A DNA stretch of 9,147 nucleotides from Solirubrobacteraceae bacterium. Its GTDB lineage: Bacteria > Actinomycetota > Thermoleophilia > Solirubrobacterales > Solirubrobacteraceae. Location of the stretch: contig JASHQV010000376.1 of NCBI GenBank assembly GCA_030038955.1, forward strand, positions 1 to 9,147. The letters are read 5' to 3'. The notes below the pieces were generated by a model. It was not told the DNA's origin and searched no databases. It saw nothing but the letters and a program-made list of their open reading frames with translations. Below, piece after piece: positions 1 to 6,209 of the stretch (within the stretch, counting starts at the first letter, position 1; the number at the start of each line of letters is the position of its first letter). Made by a program: the position numbers and the translations under genes.

Positions 1-2
1 AC

Positions 3-1022
3 CCGCCGTTCGCGGCGCTGGTCGCGGTACCGCTCTCGCTGATCTCCCAACATCTGCTCGACGTTCTCTGGACCGGTATGTCGCTCGCGCTCCTGCTCAT
101 CCTGACCGCCGCAGCGACGTGGCTTTGGCCCGCACAGAACAGACGCCGACGAGCGCTCGTGCTGTGGTCAGCAGGGACCATCGTGGTCGCCGCCACGTCC
201 CCGGTGCTGGACCATCTCTCCTTCGGTCAGGTGAACTTTGTCGTCGACGCGATGTGCGTGGTGGACTGCGTCCTCGTCCTGCGGGTTCGTCGTGGCGCGG
301 GCTTGCTGATCGGGCTGGCGACCGCCATCAAGCTGGTGCCGGGTTTGTTCGTGCTCTGGCTGCTGCTGACCCGACGATGGCGTGCAGCAGCGGTCGCCAT
401 AGGTACGTTCGCCGCCGCGACCGGCGTGGCTGCTGCCTTGCAGCCGCATGTGTCCAAGCAGTACTGGACGTCTGTTCTGTGGGACACCAGGCGCATCGGC
501 TCGCCGACCTACCCGACCAACCAGTCGCTGCACGGTGTCATCCTCAGGGCGCTTCCGGCTGGCGATCTAAGAACGGTGGTCATGGTCATCGCGTCGCTCG
601 TCGTGGTCGCTGTGCTGGTGCGCCGACTGCCCGCGACGCGCGACGACATCGTCTCCGCGATGGCGCTTGTCGGCGCAGGTGAGGTGTTGCTGTCGCCGAT
701 CGCATGGCTGCACCATCTGGTTTGGATTGCGGTGTGGGTCGTGGGCGGGCTGGCATGCCGGAATCGCCGCGGCCTGGTCATTGCTGCAGTCTCACTCGCG
801 CTGCTCGGTCCGCCCTGGCCGTACTGGGCAGGCGGAATCGCCTACCCGGCCGAAGCCCTGATGCTGCATCTTCCATCCTGGGAAGCGGCCGCCCTGCAGG
901 ACACCGGGGCGGCCGTCGCCATAGTCGTGCTGCTGCTGTGGCCGGTCAGCGCGAGGTCCCGGGAGGAGCGCGAGCAGTCGCAAGTGCCGGCGCCGGCAGT
1001 CGCCGCAGCCGTCCAAAGCTGA
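3..1022 (+). CDS. GT87 (DUF2029) family membrane mannosyltransferase-like protein, 5'-truncated by window edge
   Basis: The frame is open from the first bases of the window. The residues before the first ATG (at 78) already fit the family (PPFAALVAVPLSL...), so the true start lies upstream and only the C-terminal part is present. Visible family features are a GQVNFVVDA stretch followed by a glycine-rich GLATAIKLVPGLFVLW segment, a YPTNQSLHGV loop, and an SPIAWLHHLVWIAVW segment. These are typical of polyprenol-phosphate-mannose-dependent glycosyltransferases (GT87, PimE/Rv2181-like), which add sugars to lipoglycans or glycans on the outer face of the membrane. Hydrophobic segments alternate with short basic loops along the whole length, consistent with a polytopic membrane protein. 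The C-terminal tail is short and hydrophilic. The N-terminal catalytic Asp region is outside the window. The family call is firm; the acceptor is unknown. Confidence 0.85.
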   Translation, partial: PPFAALVAVPLSLISQHLLDVLWTGMSLALLLILTAAATWLWPAQNRRRRALVLWSAGTIVVAATSPVLDHLSFGQVNFVVDAMCVVDCVLVLRVRRGAGLLIGLATAIKLVPGLFVLWLLLTRRWRAAAVAIGTFAAATGVAAALQPHVSKQYWTSVLWDTRRIGSPTYPTNQSLHGVILRALPAGDLRTVVMVIASLVVVAVLVRRLPATRDDIVSAMALVGAGEVLLSPIAWLHHLVWIAVWVVGGLACRNRRGLVIAAVSLALLGPPWPYWAGGIAYPAEALMLHLPSWEAAALQDTGAAVAIVVLLLWPVSARSREEREQSQVPAPAVAAAVQS

Positions 1023-1058
1023 CTGGGGCTGTAAATCAGAGGACGTCCGCGCCGCCGA

Positions 1059-1064
1059 CATACT
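1059..1064 (+). promoter_or_regulatory. candidate -10 element for the antiporter gene (leaderless)
   Basis: CATACT has the A at position 2 and T at position 6 that matter most in a -10 hexamer. It ends 7 bases before the GTG at 1072. No convincing -35 box or Shine-Dalgarno sequence is visible here. The spacing would put transcription start at the start codon. This is inference from spacing only. Confidence 0.25.
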
Positions 1065-1071
1065 CCCGCGC

Positions 1072-2556
1072 GTGTGGGTACGCATACGCCGTCATCCCAG
1101 AGACAAGCGCCGCCCGATCGCAACAGCCGGTGGTCCGGTCGCTGCAGCCGCGGGCCCGGCGGCCCGGTTCATCTCCTGGACGGCGCTCGCGATGATGACT
1201 GTGGGTTCGGTCGGCTACCTGGGATCAGCGCCGGCGACGTCGGTGTTTGGGCTCGCCTCAGTCTCCCTTTACGTCCTCCCGGCCCTCGTGTTTCTCGTGC
1301 CAGTCTCGCTGGTCGCCGCAGAGCTGGCCTCAGGGTGGCAGGGCGGCGTCTACAACTGGGTGAGCGAGGGCATCTCACCGTCGATGGGGTTGCTCGCGGT
1401 GTGGTGCGAGTTCTCCCAGACGATCTTCTACTACCCCGCGCTGCTCGCATACGTGGGCAGCACGCTGGCCTATGTCATCGATCAGCGCCTGGCAAGCAAC
1501 GGCGTCTACACGGCGGCGATCATCATCGTCCTGTTTTGGTCCGGCGTGCTGGTCTCGGCGCGCGGGACCTCGCTTGCGGCGCGACTGGCTTCGCGCGGAA
1601 CGCTGATCGGAACGCTGATCCCGGGTGCAATCATCGTGATCCTCGGCGTGATCTACCTGATCCAGGGGAACGTGTCGGCGGCGCCGATGAACGTGCACCA
1701 CGCGCTCCCTCCGTGGCACGGGTTCGCGAGCATCGTCCTGGTCGTCAACAGCTTCTTCACCTACGCTGGCGTCGAGGTCACCGCCGTTCACGTCGACGAG
1801 TTGCACAACCCGGGGCGGGACTACCCGAGAGCCATCTTCGTCGCGATGGCGCTCGTCCTGGCGATCTTCATCTTCCCGACGCTCGCGATCGCGTGGGTGA
1901 TTCCCTCGAGCCACATCAGCCTCACCGCCGGCGTGATGCAGGCATTCAACAGCCTGTTCGCCCATTTCGGCGTCTCCTTCGCCGTACCGATCATCGCAAT
2001 CGCGCTGGCTGTCGGCGCACTGGCCGGGATGATCGCGTGGTTGGACGGCCCGTCCGAGGGACTCCTCAGGATCGGGCGCGAGCAGGGCTACCTCCCAGCT
2101 TACTTCCAGAAGGTGAACCACGAGGGCATAGAGGTGCACATTCTCGGCGCGCAAGGTGTGGCGGTCACGGTCATCGCCCTCCTCTATGCGGTCATCCCGA
2201 CGATCTCTCGCGCGTATTGGATCTTCACTGCGATGGCCACGCAGGTCTACCTGATCATGTACGTGCTGATGTTCATCTCCGCCCGGCGCCTCCGCCGCAG
2301 GCAACCGGACCACCCGCGCGGATACAGAGCCCGGAACCTTGGCCTGCTGTGCCTGGTTGGCGGAGTCTCGTCGGTAACCGCGTTCGCCATCGGGTTCGTG
2401 CCACCGTCGCAGCTCGGCCACCAGAGCCCGCTGCTCTACGCAGCCCTGATTCTCGCCGGGCTGCTAGTCATCGGCCTGCTCCCGCCGCTGCTCATGGACC
2501 GGTTGCGCAAGCGGCAGTCGCAGCCCGGGGCGGAGTCGCCCTCTCCGAGCTGCTGA
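1072..2556 (+). CDS. APC-superfamily amino-acid permease, glutamate:GABA antiporter (GadC-like) family
   Basis: A 494-residue polytopic membrane protein with about 12 hydrophobic segments. The signature of the GadC-like branch of the APC superfamily is clear. TM1 begins around residue 33 (RFISWTALAMMTVGSVGY). It is followed by a PALVFLVPVSLVAAELASGW stretch with GGVYNWVSEG, then SMGLLAVWCEFSQTIFYYPALL. Near the end, a basic loop with PDHPRGYR precedes a region ending FVPPSQL, also typical. The family exchanges an external amino acid for an internal amine or amino acid across the cytoplasmic membrane. The GTG at 1072 is chosen because the ATGs around residue 41 fall inside TM1. No Shine-Dalgarno is seen, and the frame stays open upstream. 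It begins 49 bp after the GT87 stop. No glutamate or other decarboxylase lies nearby, so the substrate cannot be named. The C-terminal tail is short compared with the plug of E. coli GadC. Its end overlaps the opposing GNAT remnant. Confidence 0.85.
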   Translation: MWVRIRRHPRDKRRPIATAGGPVAAAAGPAARFISWTALAMMTVGSVGYLGSAPATSVFGLASVSLYVLPALVFLVPVSLVAAELASGWQGGVYNWVSEGISPSMGLLAVWCEFSQTIFYYPALLAYVGSTLAYVIDQRLASNGVYTAAIIIVLFWSGVLVSARGTSLAARLASRGTLIGTLIPGAIIVILGVIYLIQGNVSAAPMNVHHALPPWHGFASIVLVVNSFFTYAGVEVTAVHVDELHNPGRDYPRAIFVAMALVLAIFIFPTLAIAWVIPSSHISLTAGVMQAFNSLFAHFGVSFAVPIIAIALAVGALAGMIAWLDGPSEGLLRIGREQGYLPAYFQKVNHEGIEVHILGAQGVAVTVIALLYAVIPTISRAYWIFTAMATQVYLIMYVLMFISARRLRRRQPDHPRGYRARNLGLLCLVGGVSSVTAFAIGFVPPSQLGHQSPLLYAALILAGLLVIGLLPPLLMDRLRKRQSQPGAESPSPSC

Positions 2557-2890
2557 GCGCCGTGAGGGCAGACAGCGCGGAGCGCTGCCGGCCGTCTGCA
2601 TCGAAGTTGGCGGGGTGCAGCCAAGCTGAGATCGCGCGCTTGCGAACCATCCAATCGGTGTCGGTCATCGCGAGCCAGGCGGTGTCGCGGTTGCGCCCCT
2701 TGTAGATCGTCGCCTTGCGCCACGTCCCCTCATAGACGAACCCGAGCCGGCGGGCGGCCGCGAACTGGTTGGCATCGTCGGACGGCCCCCACGGCATGTA
2801 GGTCCACTGGCGACCGCTTGGGTCGCGGAGGCAGAGCGCGTCGTACAGCGCCGGGACCTGCCCCGCCCGCCCGGTCACCGGGTGTCCGGA
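2492..2890 (-). pseudogene. GNAT (RimJ/RimL-type) acetyltransferase remnant with internal deletion
   Basis: On the minus strand a reading frame holds two recognisable pieces of a RimJ/RimL-type GNAT N-acetyltransferase. The first (about 2857-2764) reads VPALYDALC...WTYMPWGP, the N-terminal piece of that family. It runs straight into RRLGFVYEGTWRKATIYKGR, NRDTAW and WLHPANFDADGRQR, which are the conserved C-terminal third. The junction lies near 2752-2766, within QFAAARRLGF. The central part, which carries the acetyl-CoA-binding loop and most of the core beta sheet (roughly 80-90 residues in intact relatives), is missing. The usual N-terminal strand and a plausible start codon are also absent, and the upstream frame runs into the tandem repeats. 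No stop or frameshift interrupts what remains, which suggests a fairly recent in-frame loss. The tail overlaps the last 65 bases of the convergent antiporter gene. It is not expected to bind acetyl-CoA. Confidence 0.7.
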
Positions 2891-2894
2891 GCAA

Positions 2895-2975
2895 CGGTCG
2901 GCTGCGGAGCCTCTCGCTGGCGCGCTAGAGGCGGCGGTCGGCTGCGGAGCCTCTTGCTGGCGCGCTGAGAGGCGA
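2895..2975. repeat. two tandem 40/41-bp repeats, each able to form a hairpin
   Basis: Unit 1 (2895-2934) and unit 2 (2935-2975) are almost identical, differing at a few positions and by one inserted base. A weaker third copy seems to begin at 2976 and runs over the cupin-TPR stop codon. In each unit GCCTCT and AGAGGC form a 6-bp stem around a 12-13 base loop. The overlapping GGCTGCGGAGCC can form a competing 4-bp stem. No T-run follows, so this is not a classical intrinsic terminator. The position just after the minus-strand stop codon would suit a 3'-end or REP-like element. Confidence 0.75.
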
Positions 2976-2978
2976 CGG

Positions 2979-3626
2979 TTAGCTGCTGACGATCTCGGTG
3001 AAAGCGGGATGCTCGCGTAGCGCCGCGAGGTCGTCGTCGCGTCGGGCGAGCTCTGCGAGAGGTGGCGACAGCTCGATGGCCCGTCGCAGATGTGTGAGCG
3101 CCGCGTCGACGCGTCCCGCGCGGCTCTCGAGACAGGCGGTGTTGTAGTACACCGCCGCGTAGGGCGGATCGTTGGCGAGCAGCGCCTGGGCACGATCGGC
3201 GCCCTGCTCGTATTCACCTGACTCGAACAGCGCCAGCAGCGGTGCGAACAGCTCCCAGCCGCTGGGCTGGTAGGGCTTGCCGGCCGGACCTCCGCCGATC
3301 GCTAGCACGGTCGTGCCGGCCTGGCGCGCGAACGCGGTGCGTCTGACGCCTGCGGGGACGTGCACGAACGTCCCCGCCGGGGCGTCGTGGGTCGCTCCGT
3401 CCAGCTCGAAGCTGGCGTCGCCGGAGACGACGAAGTACAGCTCCTCACCCGAGTCGGGCTCAGCCTCCGCGTGCTCGTTGATCAGCCGGTCGCCGTCAGC
3501 GCGCGCGGTCATCGCGTTGACCCCAAAGGTCATGATCCCGAAGTGGTGGCGCACCGGCCGGAACGGGCACCGCCCGTCGTCGATCTCCTCGATCGCATCA
3601 AGCTGGGCAACCGCGAAACGTGCCAT
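2979..3626 (-). CDS. cupin domain protein with C-terminal TPR-like repeats
   Basis: A 215-residue cytosolic protein. The ATG at 3626 is chosen over the longer open frame because a GGAGG lies 8 bases before it (3635-3639). Residues about 25-112 form a single cupin barrel: NEHAEAEPDSGEELYFVVSG is motif 1, and APAGTFVHVPAGVRRTAFA is motif 2. The usual HXH of motif 1 is HAE (His52, Glu54), and the motif 2 histidine position is Arg96, so the standard metal site is incomplete. Residues about 127-215 are helical and TPR-like: FESGEYEQGADRAQALL, a YYNTACLESRAGRVDAALTHL repeat, then a DDDLAALREHPAF ending. The architecture suggests a sensor or binding protein rather than a metal-dependent oxygenase, but the ligand is unknown. 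It is transcribed away from the PPOX-DyP-encapsulin cluster and is followed immediately by the tandem repeats. Confidence 0.82.
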   Translation of the reverse strand: MARFAVAQLDAIEEIDDGRCPFRPVRHHFGIMTFGVNAMTARADGDRLINEHAEAEPDSGEELYFVVSGDASFELDGATHDAPAGTFVHVPAGVRRTAFARQAGTTVLAIGGGPAGKPYQPSGWELFAPLLALFESGEYEQGADRAQALLANDPPYAAVYYNTACLESRAGRVDAALTHLRRAIELSPPLAELARRDDDLAALREHPAFTEIVSS

Positions 3627-3824
3627 CTCTCTGTCCTCCGCTCGACTGATCCAGCTTGAATCTAGCTCCGCTCCGCCTTGCGTTACGACGAGCACGATCC
3701 CGACCTGCAGCGCGATCTGCTCAACCGCGCGGGCTCTTCAGACCTGGAAGCGACCCGTCCCTGCACCGTCGGCGGCACACGCGCGATGTCGTCGAGCTGG
3801 CGCGTGAGGGTATCGTCCTTTGCG
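3627..3824. other. divergent intergenic region between cupin-TPR and PPOX genes
   Basis: About 200 bp separate the two divergently transcribed genes, so promoters for both should lie here. Apart from the cupin Shine-Dalgarno, the only -10-like match I see is a minus-strand TAGATT at 3659-3664. It has no acceptable -35 partner, so no promoter is called. Short protein-like stretches can be read in two + frames (for example RDVVELAREGIVLCDD), but they match no family I can defend. Confidence 0.4.
3635..3639 (-). promoter_or_regulatory. Shine-Dalgarno site fixing the cupin-TPR start
   Basis: GGAGG on the minus strand, 8 bases before the ATG at 3626. It is one of two good Shine-Dalgarno matches found among the start codons examined here, and it rules out the start 69 bases further upstream. 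Confidence 0.7.
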
Positions 3825-4241
3825 ATGATCGACGAGGCCAGCGAGTTCGGCGCGCGCGTCGCGCGCCACCTCCGCGATGACGTGGTCGTGTGGCTGACCA
3901 CCGTCTCGCGCAGCGGCGAGCCGATCCCAAGTCCGGTGTGGTTCCTGTGGGATGGTGCTGAGTCGGTGCTGGTCTACAGCATGCTGTCGGTCCGGGTGCG
4001 GAACGTCGCGGCCAATGCCCACGTCGCGCTCAACTTTGGCGGCGACGGGCGTGGCGGCGACATCGTCGTGCTGTCGTGCACGGCAGCCGAGGAACTCGAG
4101 GCACCATCGGCGGACGCCAACTCCGACTATCTTGCGAAGTACGGCGCTGAGATCGAGGAGATCGGGGAGACGCCGAAGAGCTTCGCAGCGAAGTACTGCG
4201 TGCCGCTGCGGCTACGCATCACGCGCATCCGCGGCCACTGA
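3825..4241 (+). CDS. PPOX-class split-barrel protein, probable F420/flavin-dependent enzyme, Rv3369 family
   Basis: A 138-residue cytosolic protein matching the Rv3369-type family (TIGR03667) of the pyridoxamine-phosphate-oxidase-like split barrel, which binds F420 or FMN and usually acts as a dimeric oxidoreductase. Matching features in order are FGARVARHLRDDVVVWLTTV, GEPIPSPVWFLWDG, YSMLSVRVRNVAANAHVALNF, GGDIVVLSCTA, YLAKYGAEI and the C-terminal YCVPLRLRITRIRGH. The ATG at 3825 gives the usual family length. A GTG at 3804 or an ATG at 3786 would add residues without homology. A weak GAGGG lies 14 bases upstream of 3825. The gene ends 59 bp before the DyP start on the same strand and may share its transcript. 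No encapsulin cargo peptide is present. Cofactor and substrate cannot be read from the sequence. Confidence 0.82.
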   Translation: MIDEASEFGARVARHLRDDVVVWLTTVSRSGEPIPSPVWFLWDGAESVLVYSMLSVRVRNVAANAHVALNFGGDGRGGDIVVLSCTAAEELEAPSADANSDYLAKYGAEIEEIGETPKSFAAKYCVPLRLRITRIRGH

Positions 4242-4287
4242 TCGCTCCTGGAGCTCCGGCCAGCTCGCACGCAGCGCTGCCGTCCTG

Positions 4288-4293
4288 TACAAA
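4288..4293 (+). promoter_or_regulatory. candidate -10 element for the DyP gene (weak)
   Basis: TACAAA is preceded directly by TG and ends 7 bases before the GTG at 4301. No Shine-Dalgarno lies before that GTG. It lacks the conserved final T, so this is the weakest of the four similar sites in the window. If real, the DyP-encapsulin pair could be transcribed separately from the PPOX gene. Confidence 0.2.
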
Positions 4294-4300
4294 CCGACCG

Positions 4301-5392
4301 GTGACGGAGCCGATCCGAAACGTACCCCCGGCGACCGGGAGCGAGGCCGTGCTGGCGCCGCTCACAGAGGCGGCGATCTTCCTCGTGCTGACGGTCGACG
4401 CCGGCGCCGAGCAGGCCGTCCGCGAGCTTCTGGCCGACGTCAGCGGTCTGAGGCGGTCGGTCGGCTTCCGCATCCCCGACGGGGATCTGACCTGCGTCGT
4501 CGGACTCGGCTCGGAGCTGTGGGACCGCCTGCTTGGACCGCCGCGGCCGGCCGGGCTGCACCCGTTCTCGGGCTTCGCGGGCGCCCGTCACACGGCGGTC
4601 GCGACCACCGGGGACCTCCTGTTCCACATCCGTGCGCATCGTCTCGACCTGTGCTTCGAGCTTGCGCAGCGGCTAGGCAGCCGCCTGCTCGGGTACGCGC
4701 AGGTGGTCGACGAGGTGCACGGCTTCAAGTCGTTCGACGAGCGCGACCTGCTCGGGTTCGTCGATGGGACCGAGAACCCGGAGGGCGCCGCAGCGCTCGA
4801 GGCGGTGATGATCGGCGACGACGATCCCGAGTTCGTCGGCGGCAGCTACGTCGTCGTGCAGCGGTACGTGCACGACCTCGACGCGTGGGATGCGCTGCCG
4901 GTGGCCGAGCAGGAGCGCGCGATCGGACGGACGAAGCTCAGCGACATCGAGCTGGCCGACGACGTCAAGCCGGCGAACTCGCACCTGGCGCTGAACACGA
5001 TCGTCGACGATCGCGGCGTGCAGCAGCAGATCATGCGCTTCAACATGCCGTTCGGCCGCGTCGGGACACGAGAGTTCGGCACGTACTTCATCGGCTACGC
5101 GCGCACGCCCGAGGTGATCGAGCAGATGCTGACGAACATGTTCATCGGCAACCCGCCGGGGAACTACGATCGGATCCTGGACTTCTCGACCGCCGTCACC
5201 GGCAACCTGTTCTTCGTGCCCACCGCCGAATTCCTGGACGATCTGTCACCCGCGGCGCCCACCGAGCTGACCACCGCTCAGCCCGCGGACGCACAGACGC
5301 CGGTCGCATCCGCGAATGCGCAATCCTCCGCCGAGCCCGACGCCGGCGACGGTTCGCTGAACATCGGCAGCCTCAGGGAGGTGCCCTCATGA
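4301..5392 (+). CDS. encapsulated B-type dye-decolorizing peroxidase (DyP)
   Basis: A 363-residue haem peroxidase that uses H2O2 to oxidise aromatic compounds or metals. It closely resembles Rhodococcus jostii DypB throughout (GFRIPDGDLTCVVGLG, LHPFSGFAG, GDLLFHIRAHRLDLCFEL, VVDEVHGF, GGSYVVVQRYVHDL, IGRTKL, TYFIGYARTP). Visible active-site residues are Asp155 in GFVDGTENP, proximal haem ligand His228 in NSHLALN, and distal Arg246 and Asn248 in MRFNMPFG. Each is offset by two from DypB. This agreement also supports the GTG start at 4301, which has no Shine-Dalgarno. Residues about 314-349 form a flexible Ala/Pro/Thr/Ser-rich linker. Residues 350-359 (DGSLNIGSLR) are an encapsulin cargo-loading peptide. 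There is no signal peptide, so the enzyme should reside in the cytosol inside the encapsulin shell. The TGA overlaps the encapsulin ATG (ATGA), implying coupled translation. Physiological substrate unknown. Confidence 0.95.
   Translation: MTEPIRNVPPATGSEAVLAPLTEAAIFLVLTVDAGAEQAVRELLADVSGLRRSVGFRIPDGDLTCVVGLGSELWDRLLGPPRPAGLHPFSGFAGARHTAVATTGDLLFHIRAHRLDLCFELAQRLGSRLLGYAQVVDEVHGFKSFDERDLLGFVDGTENPEGAAALEAVMIGDDDPEFVGGSYVVVQRYVHDLDAWDALPVAEQERAIGRTKLSDIELADDVKPANSHLALNTIVDDRGVQQQIMRFNMPFGRVGTREFGTYFIGYARTPEVIEQMLTNMFIGNPPGNYDRILDFSTAVTGNLFFVPTAEFLDDLSPAAPTELTTAQPADAQTPVASANAQSSAEPDAGDGSLNIGSLREVPS
5348..5377 (+). other. encapsulin cargo-loading peptide coding segment (DyP C-terminus)
   Basis: It encodes DGSLNIGSLR, residues 350-359 of the DyP. 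It agrees with the SLxIGSLK/R pattern of known family 1 encapsulin cargo tags, and follows a low-complexity linker. The four residues after it (EVPS) end the protein. Confidence 0.9.
5376..5383 (+). promoter_or_regulatory. Shine-Dalgarno site of encapsulin, inside the DyP C-terminal codons
   Basis: GGGAGGTG contains a GGAGG with 7 bases to the ATG at 5389. It lies within the codons for Arg359, Glu360 and Val361 of the DyP, so the same bases encode the end of the cargo tag and recruit ribosomes for the shell gene. Confidence 0.8.
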
Positions 5393-6186
5393 ATCACCTG
5401 CTGCGCCCGCTCGCGCCGATTGGCGAGGCGGGTTGGAAGATGCTCGACGACGAGGCGCGCACGCGGCTCGAGCCGGCGCTGGCCGCGCGCCGGCTGGTCG
5501 ACCTCGCCGGCCCCCACGGCTGGGAGCACTCGGCCACCAACCTCGGCCGTGTGAGCCCGATTCCGTCGCCGTCCGAGGGGGTTTCGGCGATCCAGCGGCG
5601 GGTGCTGCCGCTGGTCGAGCTGCGGGCCGACTTCGAGCTCTCGCGGGCCGAGCTGCGTGACGCCGAGCGCGGCGCCGACGACGTTGACCTGGCGCCACTC
5701 GACGAGGCCGCACACCGGATCGCGGTGGCCGAGAACGTTGCGATCTTCACCGGCTGGAAGGACGCAATCGCCGGCATCGCCGCGGCCTCGCCCCACAAGC
5801 GGGCGCGCCTCGGCGCCGCCGCCGATGGGTACCTGCGGCGGGTGGCGGCCGCCGTCGAGCTGCTGCTGGAGAGCGGCATCGCCGGGCCGTACGGGCTGGC
5901 GCTGGGCCCCGAGCAGTACCGACACGCCTCCGAGGCGTCCGAGCCCGGCGGCTATCCACTGTTCAAGCACCTGCGCAAGATCATCGGCGGCCCGATCGTG
6001 TGGGCGCCGGGCGTGGAGGGCGGCGTGCTGCTGAGCCTGCGTGGCGGCGACTTCGTGCTCGACTCAGGCGAGGACCTGGCGATCGGCTACGACGCGCATG
6101 ACGCCGATGTCGTTCGCCTGTACCTGGAGGAGAGCTTCAGCTTCCATGTCGCGACGCCCGAAGCAGCGGTCGTGCTCAGCCCCTAG
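5389..6186 (+). CDS. family 1 encapsulin shell protein (linocin/bacteriocin CFP29-like)
   Basis: A 265-residue HK97-fold shell protein, the usual size for T=1 encapsulins. It begins with the typical MNHLLRPLAPIGEAGWKMLD helix, whose N-terminal region docks cargo peptides in known structures. Further family features are ARTRLEPALAARRLVD, GWEHSATNLGR leading into the E-loop region, ENVAIFTGWKDA near residues 115-126, GPYGLALG (166-173) within the A-domain, and the C-terminal GGVLLSLRGGDFVLDSGEDLAIGY and LYLEESFSFHV. The start is set by the GGAGG at 5377-5381 and the four-base overlap with the DyP stop. The frame is open far upstream, but that part is DyP coding sequence in another frame. The product should assemble into an icosahedral cytosolic compartment loaded with the DyP. 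It converges with the DUF1707 gene after a 23 bp gap. Confidence 0.95.
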   Translation: MNHLLRPLAPIGEAGWKMLDDEARTRLEPALAARRLVDLAGPHGWEHSATNLGRVSPIPSPSEGVSAIQRRVLPLVELRADFELSRAELRDAERGADDVDLAPLDEAAHRIAVAENVAIFTGWKDAIAGIAAASPHKRARLGAAADGYLRRVAAAVELLLESGIAGPYGLALGPEQYRHASEASEPGGYPLFKHLRKIIGGPIVWAPGVEGGVLLSLRGGDFVLDSGEDLAIGYDAHDADVVRLYLEESFSFHVATPEAAVVLSP

Positions 6187-6196
6187 CCACCTGCCC

Positions 6197-6209
6197 GTCG
6201 CGTCGCGAC
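6197..6209. terminator. short palindrome between convergent genes, possible weak bidirectional terminator
   Basis: GTCGCGTCGCGAC is a perfect inverted repeat about a single centre base (a 5-bp stem if three bases form the loop). It fills most of the 23-bp gap between the two stop codons. No T-run is present on either side, so termination is only a guess from position. Confidence 0.25.

Noticed and set aside
1375..2421. A 348-codon minus-strand frame
   Set aside because: It lies wholly antisense to the antiporter gene, has shadow composition rich in Arg, Asp and His, and matches no family.
1074..2705. A 543-codon + strand frame overlapping the antiporter
   Set aside because: Its Arg/Pro/His-rich composition and lack of hydrophobic segments show it is a +1-shifted shadow of the antiporter gene.
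3656..3880. Protein-like stretch RDVVELAREGIVLCDD in the divergent intergenic region, possibly a nucleotidyltransferase remnant
   Set aside because: Too short, with no supporting motif either side; chance readings like this are common in GC-rich DNA.
4248..4266. Small hairpin GAGCT/AGCTC with a 6-base loop between the PPOX and DyP genes
   Set aside because: A 5-bp stem without a T-run is within chance expectation and not enough to call a terminator.
3952..6186. A 744-codon + strand frame that ends with the encapsulin sequence, as if a large fusion protein
   Set aside because: Upstream of 5389 it is an out-of-frame, Arg-rich reading of the PPOX and DyP genes; the real DyP frame is clear, and a good ribosome site marks the encapsulin start.
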